Assembly (NCBI GenBank): GCA_964346245.1
Contig: CAYFUF010000001.1
Span: 1-64,000 of the forward strand
Source of the DNA: CAYFUF01 sp964346245
GTDB lineage: Bacteria > Bacillota > Clostridia > Tissierellales > Peptoniphilaceae
Length of the DNA stretch: 64,000 nucleotides
Direction of reading: 5' to 3'
Shown here: piece by piece, positions 17,113-25,078 of the stretch
Position numbering within the stretch: the stretch's first letter is position 1
Layout: each line of letters opens with the position of its first letter
Notes under the pieces: model-generated
The model's input: only the letters and a program-made list of their open reading frames with translations
Told to the model about the DNA's origin: nothing
The model's database searches: none
Made by a program: the position numbers and the translations under genes

Positions 17113-17682
17113 CTATTTATCAGTATGATAGGAGCCCGTTAGCAGTTCATCTTTAAACATGAACCAGCTAATGACTTGCCAAAGGATAGCTAGGATCGCT
17201 GTTGTCAAGGTATAGAGCATCATTGTCTGGTAAAAGCGGTCGCTTAGAAAAATCGCAAAATGGGATAAGTCGATGATAACACTCTTCCACAATGTAGTTA
17301 GTGGAGTGACACTAGCAAACAGAAAGAGGGCTTGAAATATGGTGACAAGAACCTCGTAACCCGTTGCCTTCTTATCAGTTAAGCAGGTAAAGGCACTAAT
17401 CAAGTTGGTAATCCAAGCCAAGATTAAGAAGATGTAAATGAAGATGAGGACAAACCGGTAGGTATCCAGATTCTGGAAGCCTGGTCCGTTCATCGCAATA
17501 TAAAATATGACCATCAAAGCGACAAGCGGCAACAGGGAAAAGAAAGCAAGGCGAGTCCATAGCTTACGTTTCGATTGTCCATCCCCCTCTTTATCAAGTT
17601 CAACATTCATATATTTATCTTTTAGGTGTTCATTGTAGGAGGGGGCCATCCATGGCCCGTTTTGTTGATTGTTATTAACCAT
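17113..17682 (-). CDS. Small four-helix membrane protein of unknown function
   Basis: A 189-residue protein with a polar Asn/Gln-rich N-terminus (about 1-40) and four hydrophobic segments, near residues 46-66, 78-98, 110-130 and 155-178. No catalytic motif or known domain is recognised. Start follows AAGGAAATAGCTT. It lies 27 bases behind the cardiolipin synthase gene on the same strand, so a role in the membrane or with cardiolipin synthase is possible but unproven. Confidence 0.75.
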   Translation of the reverse strand: MVNNNQQNGPWMAPSYNEHLKDKYMNVELDKEGDGQSKRKLWTRLAFFSLLPLVALMVIFYIAMNGPGFQNLDTYRFVLIFIYIFLILAWITNLISAFTCLTDKKATGYEVLVTIFQALFLFASVTPLTTLWKSVIIDLSHFAIFLSDRFYQTMMLYTLTTAILAILWQVISWFMFKDELLTGSYHTDK

Positions 17683-17709
17683 AAGCTATTTCCTTTCCAG
17701 CAAGATTTT

Positions 17710-19161
17710 TCATAGCAGTGGTGAGAATAAACGAGAGATAGGCTCTCTGATCTTTTGAGCCAGTGACCTCTTCTCGTACATCTCCTGAGTCAGCAGGGTA
17801 CTGTTATCTACATCGATAGCAAATTGTTCCCGAAGCTCCAGATTGAGCTCATAGGAATAGATGATCTCCGAGGCTTCAAAGTTTAAGGAGAAAGACCGTT
17901 CGTCTAAGTTTGCTGATCCCACCATGGAGAGAATGTCATCCACAATCATTACCTTAGCGTGAAGGAAGCCGTTCTCGTAACGGTAGACCTTAGCACCGTG
18001 CTTGAGCAGCTCGCCCGCATAGGAGGTTGTTGCCCAGTAGATAATGGGGTGGTCGGGCTTGTCTGGAATCATGATGTTCACTTCCACACCTTGCTTCATC
18101 GCCAAAAGCAGGGTATCCATGATCGCTACGTCTGGTACTAAGTAAGGGGTCTGTATGATGATGGAATGCTTGGCGATTGAAATCATCTTCATCATGGCAT
18201 ACTTGATGTTGTCATAGGTAGTATCTGGGCCGGAGGTAATCAGTTGCATAGGGGTGTCCCCGCCCACATAGGGGCGAATCTGAATCTCTGGCTCTTCCTC
18301 AGGATCGTTGCCGGAAGCGTGGTACCAGTCCTGAAGAAAGCGGATCTTTAATTCGGCTGCGCCCTCCCCTTCAATGCGAAGGTGAGTGTCGCGCCAATAA
18401 CCAAACTTCTTTTTCTTGCCTAAGTACTCGTCGCCCACATTGAAACCACCGATGTAGCCAATGTGATCATCGATAATGACTAGCTTTCTGTGGTTGCGGT
18501 AGTTCAATCGAAGGTTGATATGCTTCAAGATGGCTGGGAAGAAGACGGCGACTTCAATGCCGTAAGCCTCCATTGCCCGCATATCCTTGTCCCGCAAGTC
18601 TCTGCCGCCAAAAGCATCGACGAGGAAGCAGACCTTCACCCCTCGCTGGGCAGCCAGAATTAAATGGTGGAGGACCTTTTTACCTAGGTCATCGGAGCTG
18701 ATAATGTAGTATTGGAAGCAGATTGACTCCTTGGCGTGGTCAATATCATCGCACAAGGAATCGAACTTTTCTTGACCATCGAAGAAGAGCTGCCAATTAT
18801 TCTGATAGGTAATGACGCTGTGGTCAACGTTAAGGGCAAAGGTTGCAAGTTCAAAGTAATCCTCGTATAAAGAACCCGAAAAGGTCATGTTGACCTCTTC
18901 AATTTCGGCGACCTGCTGGGCGGTCAACTCACGAATCTGCTCATCCTGGCTCTCCTTGAGACGGAACATATTGCTCCTTCTCGTGTCTGCGCCGATCAGA
19001 ATGTAAAAGAAGAAGCCCACGATAGGCAGAAGGGATAGGATCATTACCCACATCATCGTTGATCGGGCAGGTCGGTTCCGTCCCCAAAAAATGATTACGA
19101 GGATAAGGATAAAGTTAATGATAAAGACTACTCTTGAAATCTCAATTCCGTCTAAGAACAT
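17710..19161 (-). CDS. cls: Cardiolipin synthase (phospholipase D superfamily)
   Basis: Joins two phosphatidylglycerols to cardiolipin and glycerol at the membrane. Two N-terminal membrane helices (about 8-28 and 36-56), then two phospholipase D HKD motifs: HRKLVIIDD near residue 225 and HAKVMIVDD near 400, the latter followed by GSANLDERSF. The 483 residues match bacterial Cls. Starts eight bases after the typA stop, so it is co-transcribed with typA and the small membrane protein. Confidence 0.94.
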   Translation of the reverse strand: MFLDGIEISRVVFIINFILILVIIFWGRNRPARSTMMWVMILSLLPIVGFFFYILIGADTRRSNMFRLKESQDEQIRELTAQQVAEIEEVNMTFSGSLYEDYFELATFALNVDHSVITYQNNWQLFFDGQEKFDSLCDDIDHAKESICFQYYIISSDDLGKKVLHHLILAAQRGVKVCFLVDAFGGRDLRDKDMRAMEAYGIEVAVFFPAILKHINLRLNYRNHRKLVIIDDHIGYIGGFNVGDEYLGKKKKFGYWRDTHLRIEGEGAAELKIRFLQDWYHASGNDPEEEPEIQIRPYVGGDTPMQLITSGPDTTYDNIKYAMMKMISIAKHSIIIQTPYLVPDVAIMDTLLLAMKQGVEVNIMIPDKPDHPIIYWATTSYAGELLKHGAKVYRYENGFLHAKVMIVDDILSMVGSANLDERSFSLNFEASEIIYSYELNLELREQFAIDVDNSTLLTQEMYEKRSLAQKIREPISRLFSPLL

Positions 19162-19168
19162 AGCTCAC

Positions 19169-20995
19169 CTATTTCTGTCTTTTCTTTGCCTTATAGCGTA
19201 GACTCGTGTCTAAAATCTCCTTGCGCAAGCGAAGTTCGGCAGGCGTAACTTCTATGAGTTCGTCGCTTTCCACAAACTCCATCATCTGCTCTAAACTCAG
19301 CTCGATCGGTGGGGTCAACTTCAGCGCGTCATCTGATGCTGATGAACGTATATTGGTCTGGGCTTTCTTCTTACCCACGTTAACTTCTAGGTCAATGCCT
19401 TTAGGGTTTTCTCCTACGATTTGTCCTTCATAGATATCTTCGCCAGGCCCAATGAAGAGGTTACCCCTCTCCTGGGCAGAGTTTAAACCATAGGCGGTGG
19501 ATACCGTCGTCTCTGAAACAATGATGGAACCCACATTTCTCTTTGGGATGTCTCCCTTATAAGGCTCGTAGCCATGAAGCTCGCTGTTCATGATACCCGT
19601 ACCTCTGGTATCGGTTAAGAGCTGCTGCTTGTAGCCAATCAGGCCTCTAGCTGGAATTAAGAAGACCAAGCGAGTAAAACCTGATGCGGAGGTTGAGATT
19701 TCTAGGAGCTCTCCTTTTCGCTTTCCCAAGGCTTGAATGACAGCACCAGAGTACTCTTGGTCAACGTCTACCGTTGCCCGCTCGATAGGTTCAACAGTCC
19801 TTCCCTCTTCATCTTTTCGAAATAGAACTTCCGGTTTAGACACTTGGAACTCATATCCTTCCCTGCGCATATTCTCAATGAGGACAGATAGGTGGAGCTC
19901 TCCTCTTCCGGAGACCTTGAACTCATCCGTCTTACCCGTTTCCTCTACACGCAGGCTCACGTCCGTTTCCAACTCCTTAGCCAAACGACCGCGTAGGTGT
20001 CTGGAAGTGACGTACTTGCCCGATTGTCCAGCGAAAGGCGAATCATTGACTGAAAAGCGCATAGCTAACGTGGGCTCGGAAATCTTGAGAAAGGCTAAAG
20101 GCGTGATATCTTCTGGCGAACAGAGCGTATCGCCAACCTCAATACCCTCAACGCCTGAAACAGCGATGATTGAGCCTACCGAAGATTCCTCGACCGACAC
20201 CCTATTAAGACCTTCGAATTCCAGGATCTTGGTTACGCGAATCTTCTTATGCTTATCTGGATTATTATAGTTGGTGATAACCGCTTCATCATTAACGGAT
20301 AATTTCCCTTGAGCAATCTTACCGATGCCGATTCTGCCAACAAAATCGTTGTAGTCCAAGGTGGAAATCAGAAGCTTGAAGGGAAGATCTTCCTCACCAC
20401 TTGGAGAAGGGATGTAGTCTACGATTGCTTCAAGAAGGGCCCCCATATCTTTGCCCTTGGCTGCCATATCATCGCTTGCCCAGCCACTCTTGGCGGAGGC
20501 GTAAATCACTGGAGAATCCAGGTAGTCCTCTGGTGCATCCAGGGAAATAAAGAGGTCCAAAATCTCATCTTGCACCTCTTCCACACGGGCGTCAGCCCGG
20601 TCAACTTTGTTGATACAAATCAAAGCGGGCAGGTGGAGTTCAATTGCCTTTCGCAAAACGAACTTGGTTTGAGGCATTGGGCCTTCGAAGGCATCCACCA
20701 CAAGGACAACACCATCGCACATCTTTAATACACGTTCTACCTCACCGCCAAAGTCAGCGTGTCCTGGCGTATCAATAATATTGATCTTGTAGTCTTTATA
20801 GTGAATTGCGGTATTCTTGGAGAGAATCGTTATGCCTCGCTCCTTTTCCAGGTCGTTAGAATCCATTACTCGGTCGGAAACTTCTTGATTCGCTCGAATC
20901 GTCCCACTGGTTCTCAATAGAGCGTCTACCAAGGTGGTCTTACCGTGGTCAACGTGGGCGATAATTGCAATATTTCTAATCTTATCTTTATTCAT
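19169..20995 (-). CDS. typA: Ribosome-associated GTPase TypA/BipA
   Basis: Translational GTPase related to EF-G, used in stress adaptation and late ribosome assembly. G domain motifs: G1 AHVDHGKTT (about residue 13-21), RGITI switch 1, DTPGHADF (G3), NKVD (G4), SAK (G5). The C-terminal domain is typical: GRGELHLSVLIENMRREGYEF and the Lys/Arg-rich end. 608 residues, full length. Start has GAGGAAATA upstream. A hairpin lies in its leader, and an extended -10 (TGTTAAAAT, minus strand near 21070) overlaps the terminator of the gene before it. Confidence 0.97.
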   Translation of the reverse strand: MNKDKIRNIAIIAHVDHGKTTLVDALLRTSGTIRANQEVSDRVMDSNDLEKERGITILSKNTAIHYKDYKINIIDTPGHADFGGEVERVLKMCDGVVLVVDAFEGPMPQTKFVLRKAIELHLPALICINKVDRADARVEEVQDEILDLFISLDAPEDYLDSPVIYASAKSGWASDDMAAKGKDMGALLEAIVDYIPSPSGEEDLPFKLLISTLDYNDFVGRIGIGKIAQGKLSVNDEAVITNYNNPDKHKKIRVTKILEFEGLNRVSVEESSVGSIIAVSGVEGIEVGDTLCSPEDITPLAFLKISEPTLAMRFSVNDSPFAGQSGKYVTSRHLRGRLAKELETDVSLRVEETGKTDEFKVSGRGELHLSVLIENMRREGYEFQVSKPEVLFRKDEEGRTVEPIERATVDVDQEYSGAVIQALGKRKGELLEISTSASGFTRLVFLIPARGLIGYKQQLLTDTRGTGIMNSELHGYEPYKGDIPKRNVGSIIVSETTVSTAYGLNSAQERGNLFIGPGEDIYEGQIVGENPKGIDLEVNVGKKKAQTNIRSSASDDALKLTPPIELSLEQMMEFVESDELIEVTPAELRLRKEILDTSLRYKAKKRQK

Positions 20996-21023
20996 TATTT
21001 CCTCAATCTAAAACACTTGGTTA

Positions 21024-21058
21024 GGTTGCCGGAGCAGGCACAATATATTACGGCAACC
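21024..21058 (-). promoter_or_regulatory. Leader hairpin of typA
   Basis: GGTTGCCG and CGGCAACC separated by 19 bases, ending 28 bases before the typA start codon. No T run follows, so it is not an intrinsic terminator; it may affect translation or RNA stability. Confidence 0.4.
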
Positions 21059-21087
21059 ATCTTGATTATTTTAACATATCAAGGCAT

Positions 21088-21139
21088 AAAAAAGCAGAAG
21101 GTTAAGCGTTTCTGTTGCTTACAGCCCACTTTCCTTCTG
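21088..21139 (-). terminator. Terminator after the anti-sigma-type ATPase gene
   Basis: CAGAAGG and CCTTCTG enclose an inner AAGC/GCTT pair, and the minus strand continues into six T. Lies between the small ATPase gene and typA. Confidence 0.6.
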
Positions 21140-21214
21140 AATTCTTTGCCTTACGTTCCTTTTATCGCCTAATGTAGGATGAAGGCTCTTGATAATAAGC
21201 CCAAGACCCGACCT

Positions 21215-21598
21215 TTATCGATATAAGGTGCAGTAAATATGTGTATCCTCTATACGAAATTCGTCGCATAAGGCTTTGACGATCTTTAGCCCTCTCCCTG
21301 AACAAGATAGGTTGCTAGAATGATCTTCTAGAGCATCTAGGCCTATTCCCTTACCCTCATCACTAACGACCAGATTGATTGCTGTCGGATTAACTACTAA
21401 ATCCAGACTGACCAATTTCCGCCTGTTGTTCTCGTTACCGTGCTCGCAGCCATTGATCATGAGTTCGCTGAGGATGAGACGCAAGTCCATAAGTTGTTCC
21501 TTATCCAGTCGGGAGCTAAGCTTATCTATAATGTCAGCAACTAAACTGCTGACCGTAGCGATTTCGCTTACGACATTTCCTGTGTAGATATAGGGCAT
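21215..21598 (-). CDS. Anti-sigma-factor-type ATP-binding protein (RsbW/SpoIIAB-like HATPase)
   Basis: A 127-residue GHKL ATPase-fold protein with N box ELMINGCEHGNE (about 46-57), G1 box VSDEGKGIGLD (about 79-89) and G2 GRGLKIVKAL (about 102-111), as in serine kinases that bind sigma or anti-anti-sigma factors. No His phosphorylation domain, so not a classic sensor kinase. No sigma factor, STAS antagonist or PP2C phosphatase gene is next to it, which is unusual. Start has AGGGAGAACAAC. The leader carries an attenuator-like structure. The partner is unknown. Confidence 0.82.
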   Translation of the reverse strand: MPYIYTGNVVSEIATVSSLVADIIDKLSSRLDKEQLMDLRLILSELMINGCEHGNENNRRKLVSLDLVVNPTAINLVVSDEGKGIGLDALEDHSSNLSCSGRGLKIVKALCDEFRIEDTHIYCTLYR

Positions 21599-21697
21599 GT
21601 TGTTCTCCCTTCTTTCTCGATTTCTTTTCCTATTAACGCGGTTCTTCGCTTCGCTATTATCTTACTCATCTAGTGAGTTTCTTCTTGCCCTTACAAT

Positions 21698-21768
21698 AAA
21701 AAGCCCCTGAACCTGCGCACTTGGGGCAAATATCTTCAAGATTTTCTACACCTTATTTACCCAAGTGC
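21698..21768 (-). promoter_or_regulatory. Attenuator-like leader element with two mutually exclusive hairpins
   Basis: On the minus-strand RNA, GCACTTGGG (21768-21760) can pair with CCCAAGTGC (21725-21717). Alternatively GCCCC (21727-21723) pairs with GGGGC (21707-21703), followed by five T. The two stems share three bases, so only one can form: an antiterminator/terminator layout about 100 bases before the small ATPase gene. I do not recognise a known riboswitch family. It could instead end a short independent RNA. Confidence 0.45.
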
Positions 21769-21830
21769 CTGCCATTTTAACGGCTTTTAGGAAATAACCA
21801 TTAAGATACTGTTAAAAATGTTTTATTTCA

Positions 21831-21858
21831 GTTATAATAAAATAAGACTGTGTCGCAA
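21831..21858 (-). promoter_or_regulatory. Possible divergent promoter for the ATPase leader
   Basis: Minus strand: TTGCGA, 16 bases, TATAAC. The -10 overlaps the rubredoxin -10 on the other strand, so the two promoters would share bases. The -35 is weak. Confidence 0.35.
21833..21838 (+). promoter_or_regulatory. Rubredoxin -10 element
   Basis: Perfect TATAAT 50 bases before the start codon; only a poor -35 is visible in the A/T-rich stretch upstream. Confidence 0.5.
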
Positions 21859-21887
21859 TAGTCAAATAATAATATGGAGGTACTTAG

Positions 21888-22049
21888 ATGCAAAAATATG
21901 TATGTACAGCATGTGGTTATGAATACGACCCTGAATTAGGCGATCCAGATAATGGCGTTGAACCAGGAACAGCTTGGGAAGATGTACCTGAAGATTGGGT
22001 ATGCCCACTATGTGGCGTTGGTAAAGACCAATTCGAGCCAGTTGCCTAA
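21888..22049 (+). CDS. Rubredoxin
   Basis: Small one-iron electron carrier of 53 residues. Iron ligands are Cys6 and Cys9 (CTACGYEYDP) and Cys39 and Cys42 (CPLCGVGKD), and the core GTAWEDVPEDWVCP is canonical. ATG preceded by TGGAGGTACTTAG. A strong terminator follows within 15 bases, so it is monocistronic. In anaerobes rubredoxin usually passes electrons to oxygen- or peroxide-reducing proteins; no such partner is adjacent. Confidence 0.97.
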   Translation: MQKYVCTACGYEYDPELGDPDNGVEPGTAWEDVPEDWVCPLCGVGKDQFEPVA

Positions 22050-22061
22050 GAGAAGATAAAG

Positions 22062-22086
22062 AGCTCCCCTCGCGGGAGCTTTTTTT
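22062..22086 (+). terminator. Rubredoxin terminator
   Basis: AGCTCCC / GGGAGCT, 5-base loop, then six T. Confidence 0.92.
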
Positions 22087-22190
22087 ATGCCTATTTCTAT
22101 CGGTTTTAATGTCCTATTCTCCGGTTACAAGTTGCAACCTACTGGGCGATGTAAAATTAATGATTTGCTTAGAATTAGAAATTCTAGCTA

Positions 22191-22199
22191 TGTTATAAT
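22191..22199 (+). promoter_or_regulatory. Extended -10 promoter of the glycosyltransferase gene
   Basis: TGTTATAAT, an extended -10, with no good -35. A short dyad AGAATT-AGA-AATTCT sits just upstream (22171-22185) and may be an operator. Confidence 0.55.
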
Positions 22200-22248
22200 T
22201 TAAGCAGTATACGCTCAACCTGTTAAGGAAGAGTCCGGAGGAATTTCT

Positions 22249-23574
22249 ATGAAAATTTTACTGACTAGTGACCACAATCCAACTTCTGTTAATGGGGTCA
22301 TCGTCTCCGTCATGAACTTGAAAATGGAGCTAGAGAAGAAGGGTGAAGATGTAAAATTGCTCTGCCTTTCGCCCAGTAAAGAGAGCTATGTTGAAGGCAA
22401 CATTTATTACATCGGTTCTATCTCCTTCAATATATATCCTGATGTGCGGGCAGCATTTAATCAGTACCACCCTTTTATTGAAGAGCTTATCGACTGGCGA
22501 CCAGATATTATACATTCCCAGTGTGAGTTCTTCACTTATTCCTTTGTCCACCGCATTGCAACCAAAACCCATGCCCCCATCGTCCATACCTACCACACGA
22601 TGTATGAGCATTATATGCGCTATGTCATTCCCATTGGTAATTGGTCCAAGCTAGTTGCCCCTGTCATGCGCCAGCGACTGAAAACCTCTGATGTTGTTAT
22701 CGCACCAACCAGGAAAGTTCGAGACAACCTCAGTAAGGGTAAGGTGACCGATTTTATACGCATCATCCCGACAGGTATCGATTTATCCAAGTTCGATCAG
22801 AAGTTAGCCCAACAAGAGAAAAGGGAGATACTTGACCACCTGCAAATACCCGAAGGAGCTCGAGTCTTTGGCAGCGTTGGCCGATTAGCTGAGGAGAAAA
22901 ACTACAGCGAGATTCTAGCGGCAATGAAACAGCTCCTCCAAAGTCATGATAACCTCTATTTGGTCTTAACTGGGGATGGCACCTTTAGGGAGTACTTAGA
23001 AAAGGAAGCAAGGACGCTGGGCATTGACCATAGGGTTCGTTTCCCTGGTATGGTCCCTGTCGATAAGGTGTACGCCTACTATCAGATACTGGAATTCTTT
23101 GTTTCTGCTTCCATCTCAGAGACGCAAGGTCTTACCTATATTGAGGCCTTAGCCAACGGCCTACCGGTTATCGCTAGGCGGGATGGTGCAATCGACAATG
23201 TGGTTATCTCCGATAGTAATGGCTACCAATACGAAAGCGAATGGGAGCTACGGAATTACATCGACCGAATCCTTGCCGATTCTGAATTGCTCCACCGCCT
23301 ACAGCAAGGCGCTATCGAGTCCCGCCACCAGTTTGGCACAGAGATTTTTGGAGAACGGGTATATCAACTGTATAAGGAAATCCTAAACCGAGACATTGCG
23401 CCCAAGCATGAAAGGGAGAAGTTAATCCGCAAGGTCAATCAAGCCATTGCCCTGCGGATGACAAGCAGTGATGTCGGTACCTTCTATGCAACGATTCGAA
23501 CCAAATTAAGAAAGCAAGCCTTTGAAAACAAGAAGAGAAAAACCAAAAATACACAAGCCGACAAGATCGATTAA
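22249..23574 (+). CDS. Glycosyltransferase family 4, probably diacylglycerol glucosyltransferase
   Basis: GT-B fold enzyme of 441 residues. The N-terminal half has MKILLTSDHNPTSVNGVIVS and VHTYHTMYEHYMRY, typical of the GT4 enzymes that glucosylate membrane diacylglycerol in Bacillota. The C-terminal half has the nucleotide-sugar motif E-x7-E as SASISETQGLTYIEALANGLPVI (about 285-305). The basic C-terminal tail fits binding to anionic membranes. It overlaps the next gene by about 50 bases. The lipid acceptor is inferred from family resemblance and the neighbouring membrane gene. Confidence 0.85.
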   Translation: MKILLTSDHNPTSVNGVIVSVMNLKMELEKKGEDVKLLCLSPSKESYVEGNIYYIGSISFNIYPDVRAAFNQYHPFIEELIDWRPDIIHSQCEFFTYSFVHRIATKTHAPIVHTYHTMYEHYMRYVIPIGNWSKLVAPVMRQRLKTSDVVIAPTRKVRDNLSKGKVTDFIRIIPTGIDLSKFDQKLAQQEKREILDHLQIPEGARVFGSVGRLAEEKNYSEILAAMKQLLQSHDNLYLVLTGDGTFREYLEKEARTLGIDHRVRFPGMVPVDKVYAYYQILEFFVSASISETQGLTYIEALANGLPVIARRDGAIDNVVISDSNGYQYESEWELRNYIDRILADSELLHRLQQGAIESRHQFGTEIFGERVYQLYKEILNRDIAPKHEREKLIRKVNQAIALRMTSSDVGTFYATIRTKLRKQAFENKKRKTKNTQADKID

Positions 23575-24310
23575 GCGCATACGAAAGAAGATAGCTACCC
23601 TACCGCCAGTCCCCATAAGACCAAGAAAACAGCTCCTAAAAAAAACTAGGGCGGTCGCTAATAAGATTATCGAAGAGAATATTGCTCTTCGAGAACCTGA
23701 AAAGGATAGCAAAGAGATTGAAAAGTACCGTAAGCTGGTCAACTTAGTGGCCGTCATCGGTGTGATTGCCATCCTCCTTTTAGGCATTTGGGGCATCCGC
23801 AGAGGTTTCTTTACCGACAGGGAGCAGATGCAGACTTTTTTGCAACAAGCGGGTTTTTGGGCTCCTCTGATCTTTATCTTCATTCAGATTGTCCAATGCG
23901 TTATCCCCATCATCCCTGGAGGAGTCTCCCTGCTTATTGGCGTTTACGTCTTCGGGCCTTGGATGGGTTTTGTCTACAACTATATCGGCATCATTCTGGG
24001 CTCTACTGCCGCCTTTTATCTTGCCCGAATCTACGGCAAAGCCTTCGTGCGTGCCCTGGTTAGCGACAAAAGCTACAACAAATATGTATCGTGGCTGGAT
24101 AGGAACCAGCAGAAGTTCAACATCTTCTTTGTCGTCACCATGATACTGCCAGGTATGCCGGATGATCTCATCTGTATGATTGCCGGTTTGTCCAAGATGC
24201 GGGCCCGCTACTTCATTCTTAATCTCCTGTGGACTAAGATTCCTACCATTATCGTCTACACCTTATTTTTAGATAAGGCTTTCGAAGGAATCATGTCCAT
24301 CTTCCAATAA
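23522..24310 (+). CDS. VTT/SNARE-associated (TVP38/DedA-like) membrane protein
   Basis: A 262-residue protein with a Lys/Arg-rich cytoplasmic N-terminus (1-70) and about five membrane segments. The VTT core is recognisable as IIPGGVSLLIGVYVFGPWMG, then NYIGIILGSTAAFYLARIYG and LPGMPDDLICMIAGLSKM. Relatives include lipid scramblases and undecaprenyl-phosphate carriers. No ATG fits; the best start is a TTG inside the 3' end of the glycosyltransferase gene without a clear ribosome binding site, suggesting translational coupling. The exact N-terminus is uncertain. The pairing suggests joint work on membrane lipids. Confidence 0.82.
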   Translation: MKTRREKPKIHKPTRSIKRIRKKIATLPPVPIRPRKQLLKKTRAVANKIIEENIALREPEKDSKEIEKYRKLVNLVAVIGVIAILLLGIWGIRRGFFTDREQMQTFLQQAGFWAPLIFIFIQIVQCVIPIIPGGVSLLIGVYVFGPWMGFVYNYIGIILGSTAAFYLARIYGKAFVRALVSDKSYNKYVSWLDRNQQKFNIFFVVTMILPGMPDDLICMIAGLSKMRARYFILNLLWTKIPTIIVYTLFLDKAFEGIMSIFQ

Positions 24311-24313
24311 AAA

Positions 24314-24353
24314 GAGGTGCTGTATCAGAATAGAAGTTCTGATACAGCACCTT
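24314..24353. terminator. Bidirectional terminator
   Basis: AGGTGCTGTATCAGAA and its exact reverse complement around a 6-base loop, with T-rich flanks in both directions, between the convergent VTT and livF genes. Confidence 0.92.
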
Positions 24354-24364
24354 TTATTTATCCG

Positions 24365-25078
24365 TTACGCACCCAAGTAAGCGGTCTTTACCGAAGGGTC
24401 ATCCCTAAGCTCAGCAGATAAACCTTCTTTGACTACCTTGCCGGTCTCAAGGACGTAACCTCGATCGGAAACCTTGAGGGCAAGGTTAGCATTCTGCTCC
24501 ACTAAAAGAATTGTCCTTCCTTCAGCCTTCAAAATTTCTATGGTTTCAAAAATCTTGTCTACAAATAGAGGTGATAGGCCCATCGATGGCTCATCCAAGA
24601 GGAGCAGCCTTGGCTTGGTCATGAGCGCTCTGCCCATGGACAGCATCTGCTGCTCGCCACCAGATAGGGTGCCCGCCTTTTGCTTCTTTCTCTCTTTTAG
24701 CACAGGGAAAAGCTCGTAGATGCGCTCCATGTGGGCTTCTTCATTCTCCTTGGTCCCATCCACGTGATAGGCTCCTAGCTCTAGGTTATCCTCCACCGAT
24801 AAGTTTGCGAAGATTCTCCTGCCCTCTGGAACCTGGGCAATACCCATGTTGGTAATCTCGTGGCTCTTTACTTTAGTGATGTTTCGGCCTTGAAAAGAAA
24901 CCGACCCATTTTTGATGGGCAGCAAGCCGGATATTGCCTGAAGAGTCGTGGTTTTCCCCGCTCCATTCGCCCCGATTAGGCAGACCACTTCCCCTTCATT
25001 GACAGTAAGGTTAACGCCTTTAACAGCATGGATATTGCCATAGTAGATATTCAGATTCTCAACATTCAGCAAGCTCAT
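24365..25078 (-). CDS. livF: Branched-chain amino-acid ABC transporter ATPase
   Basis: One of the two ATPases of the Liv importer, 237 residues: Walker A GANGAGKTT (about 36), signature LSGGEQQMLSMGRAL (about 139), Walker B LLLLDEPSMGLSP, and the ending VKTAYLG typical of LivF. Start overlaps the livG stop (ATGA). Last gene of livK-H-M-G-F. Confidence 0.96.
   Translation of the reverse strand: MSLLNVENLNIYYGNIHAVKGVNLTVNEGEVVCLIGANGAGKTTTLQAISGLLPIKNGSVSFQGRNITKVKSHEITNMGIAQVPEGRRIFANLSVEDNLELGAYHVDGTKENEEAHMERIYELFPVLKERKKQKAGTLSGGEQQMLSMGRALMTKPRLLLLDEPSMGLSPLFVDKIFETIEILKAEGRTILLVEQNANLALKVSDRGYVLETGKVVKEGLSAELRDDPSVKTAYLGA

Noticed and set aside
21599..21720. Possible T-box because of an ACCGCG string before the ATPase gene
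   Set aside because: The conserved T-box bulge sequence and specifier structure are absent and the downstream gene is not related to amino acids.
23183..24143. Alternative plus-strand frames inside the glycosyltransferase and VTT genes
   Set aside because: Overlap strongly supported genes and read as low-complexity Ser/Pro/Leu text typical of out-of-frame translation.
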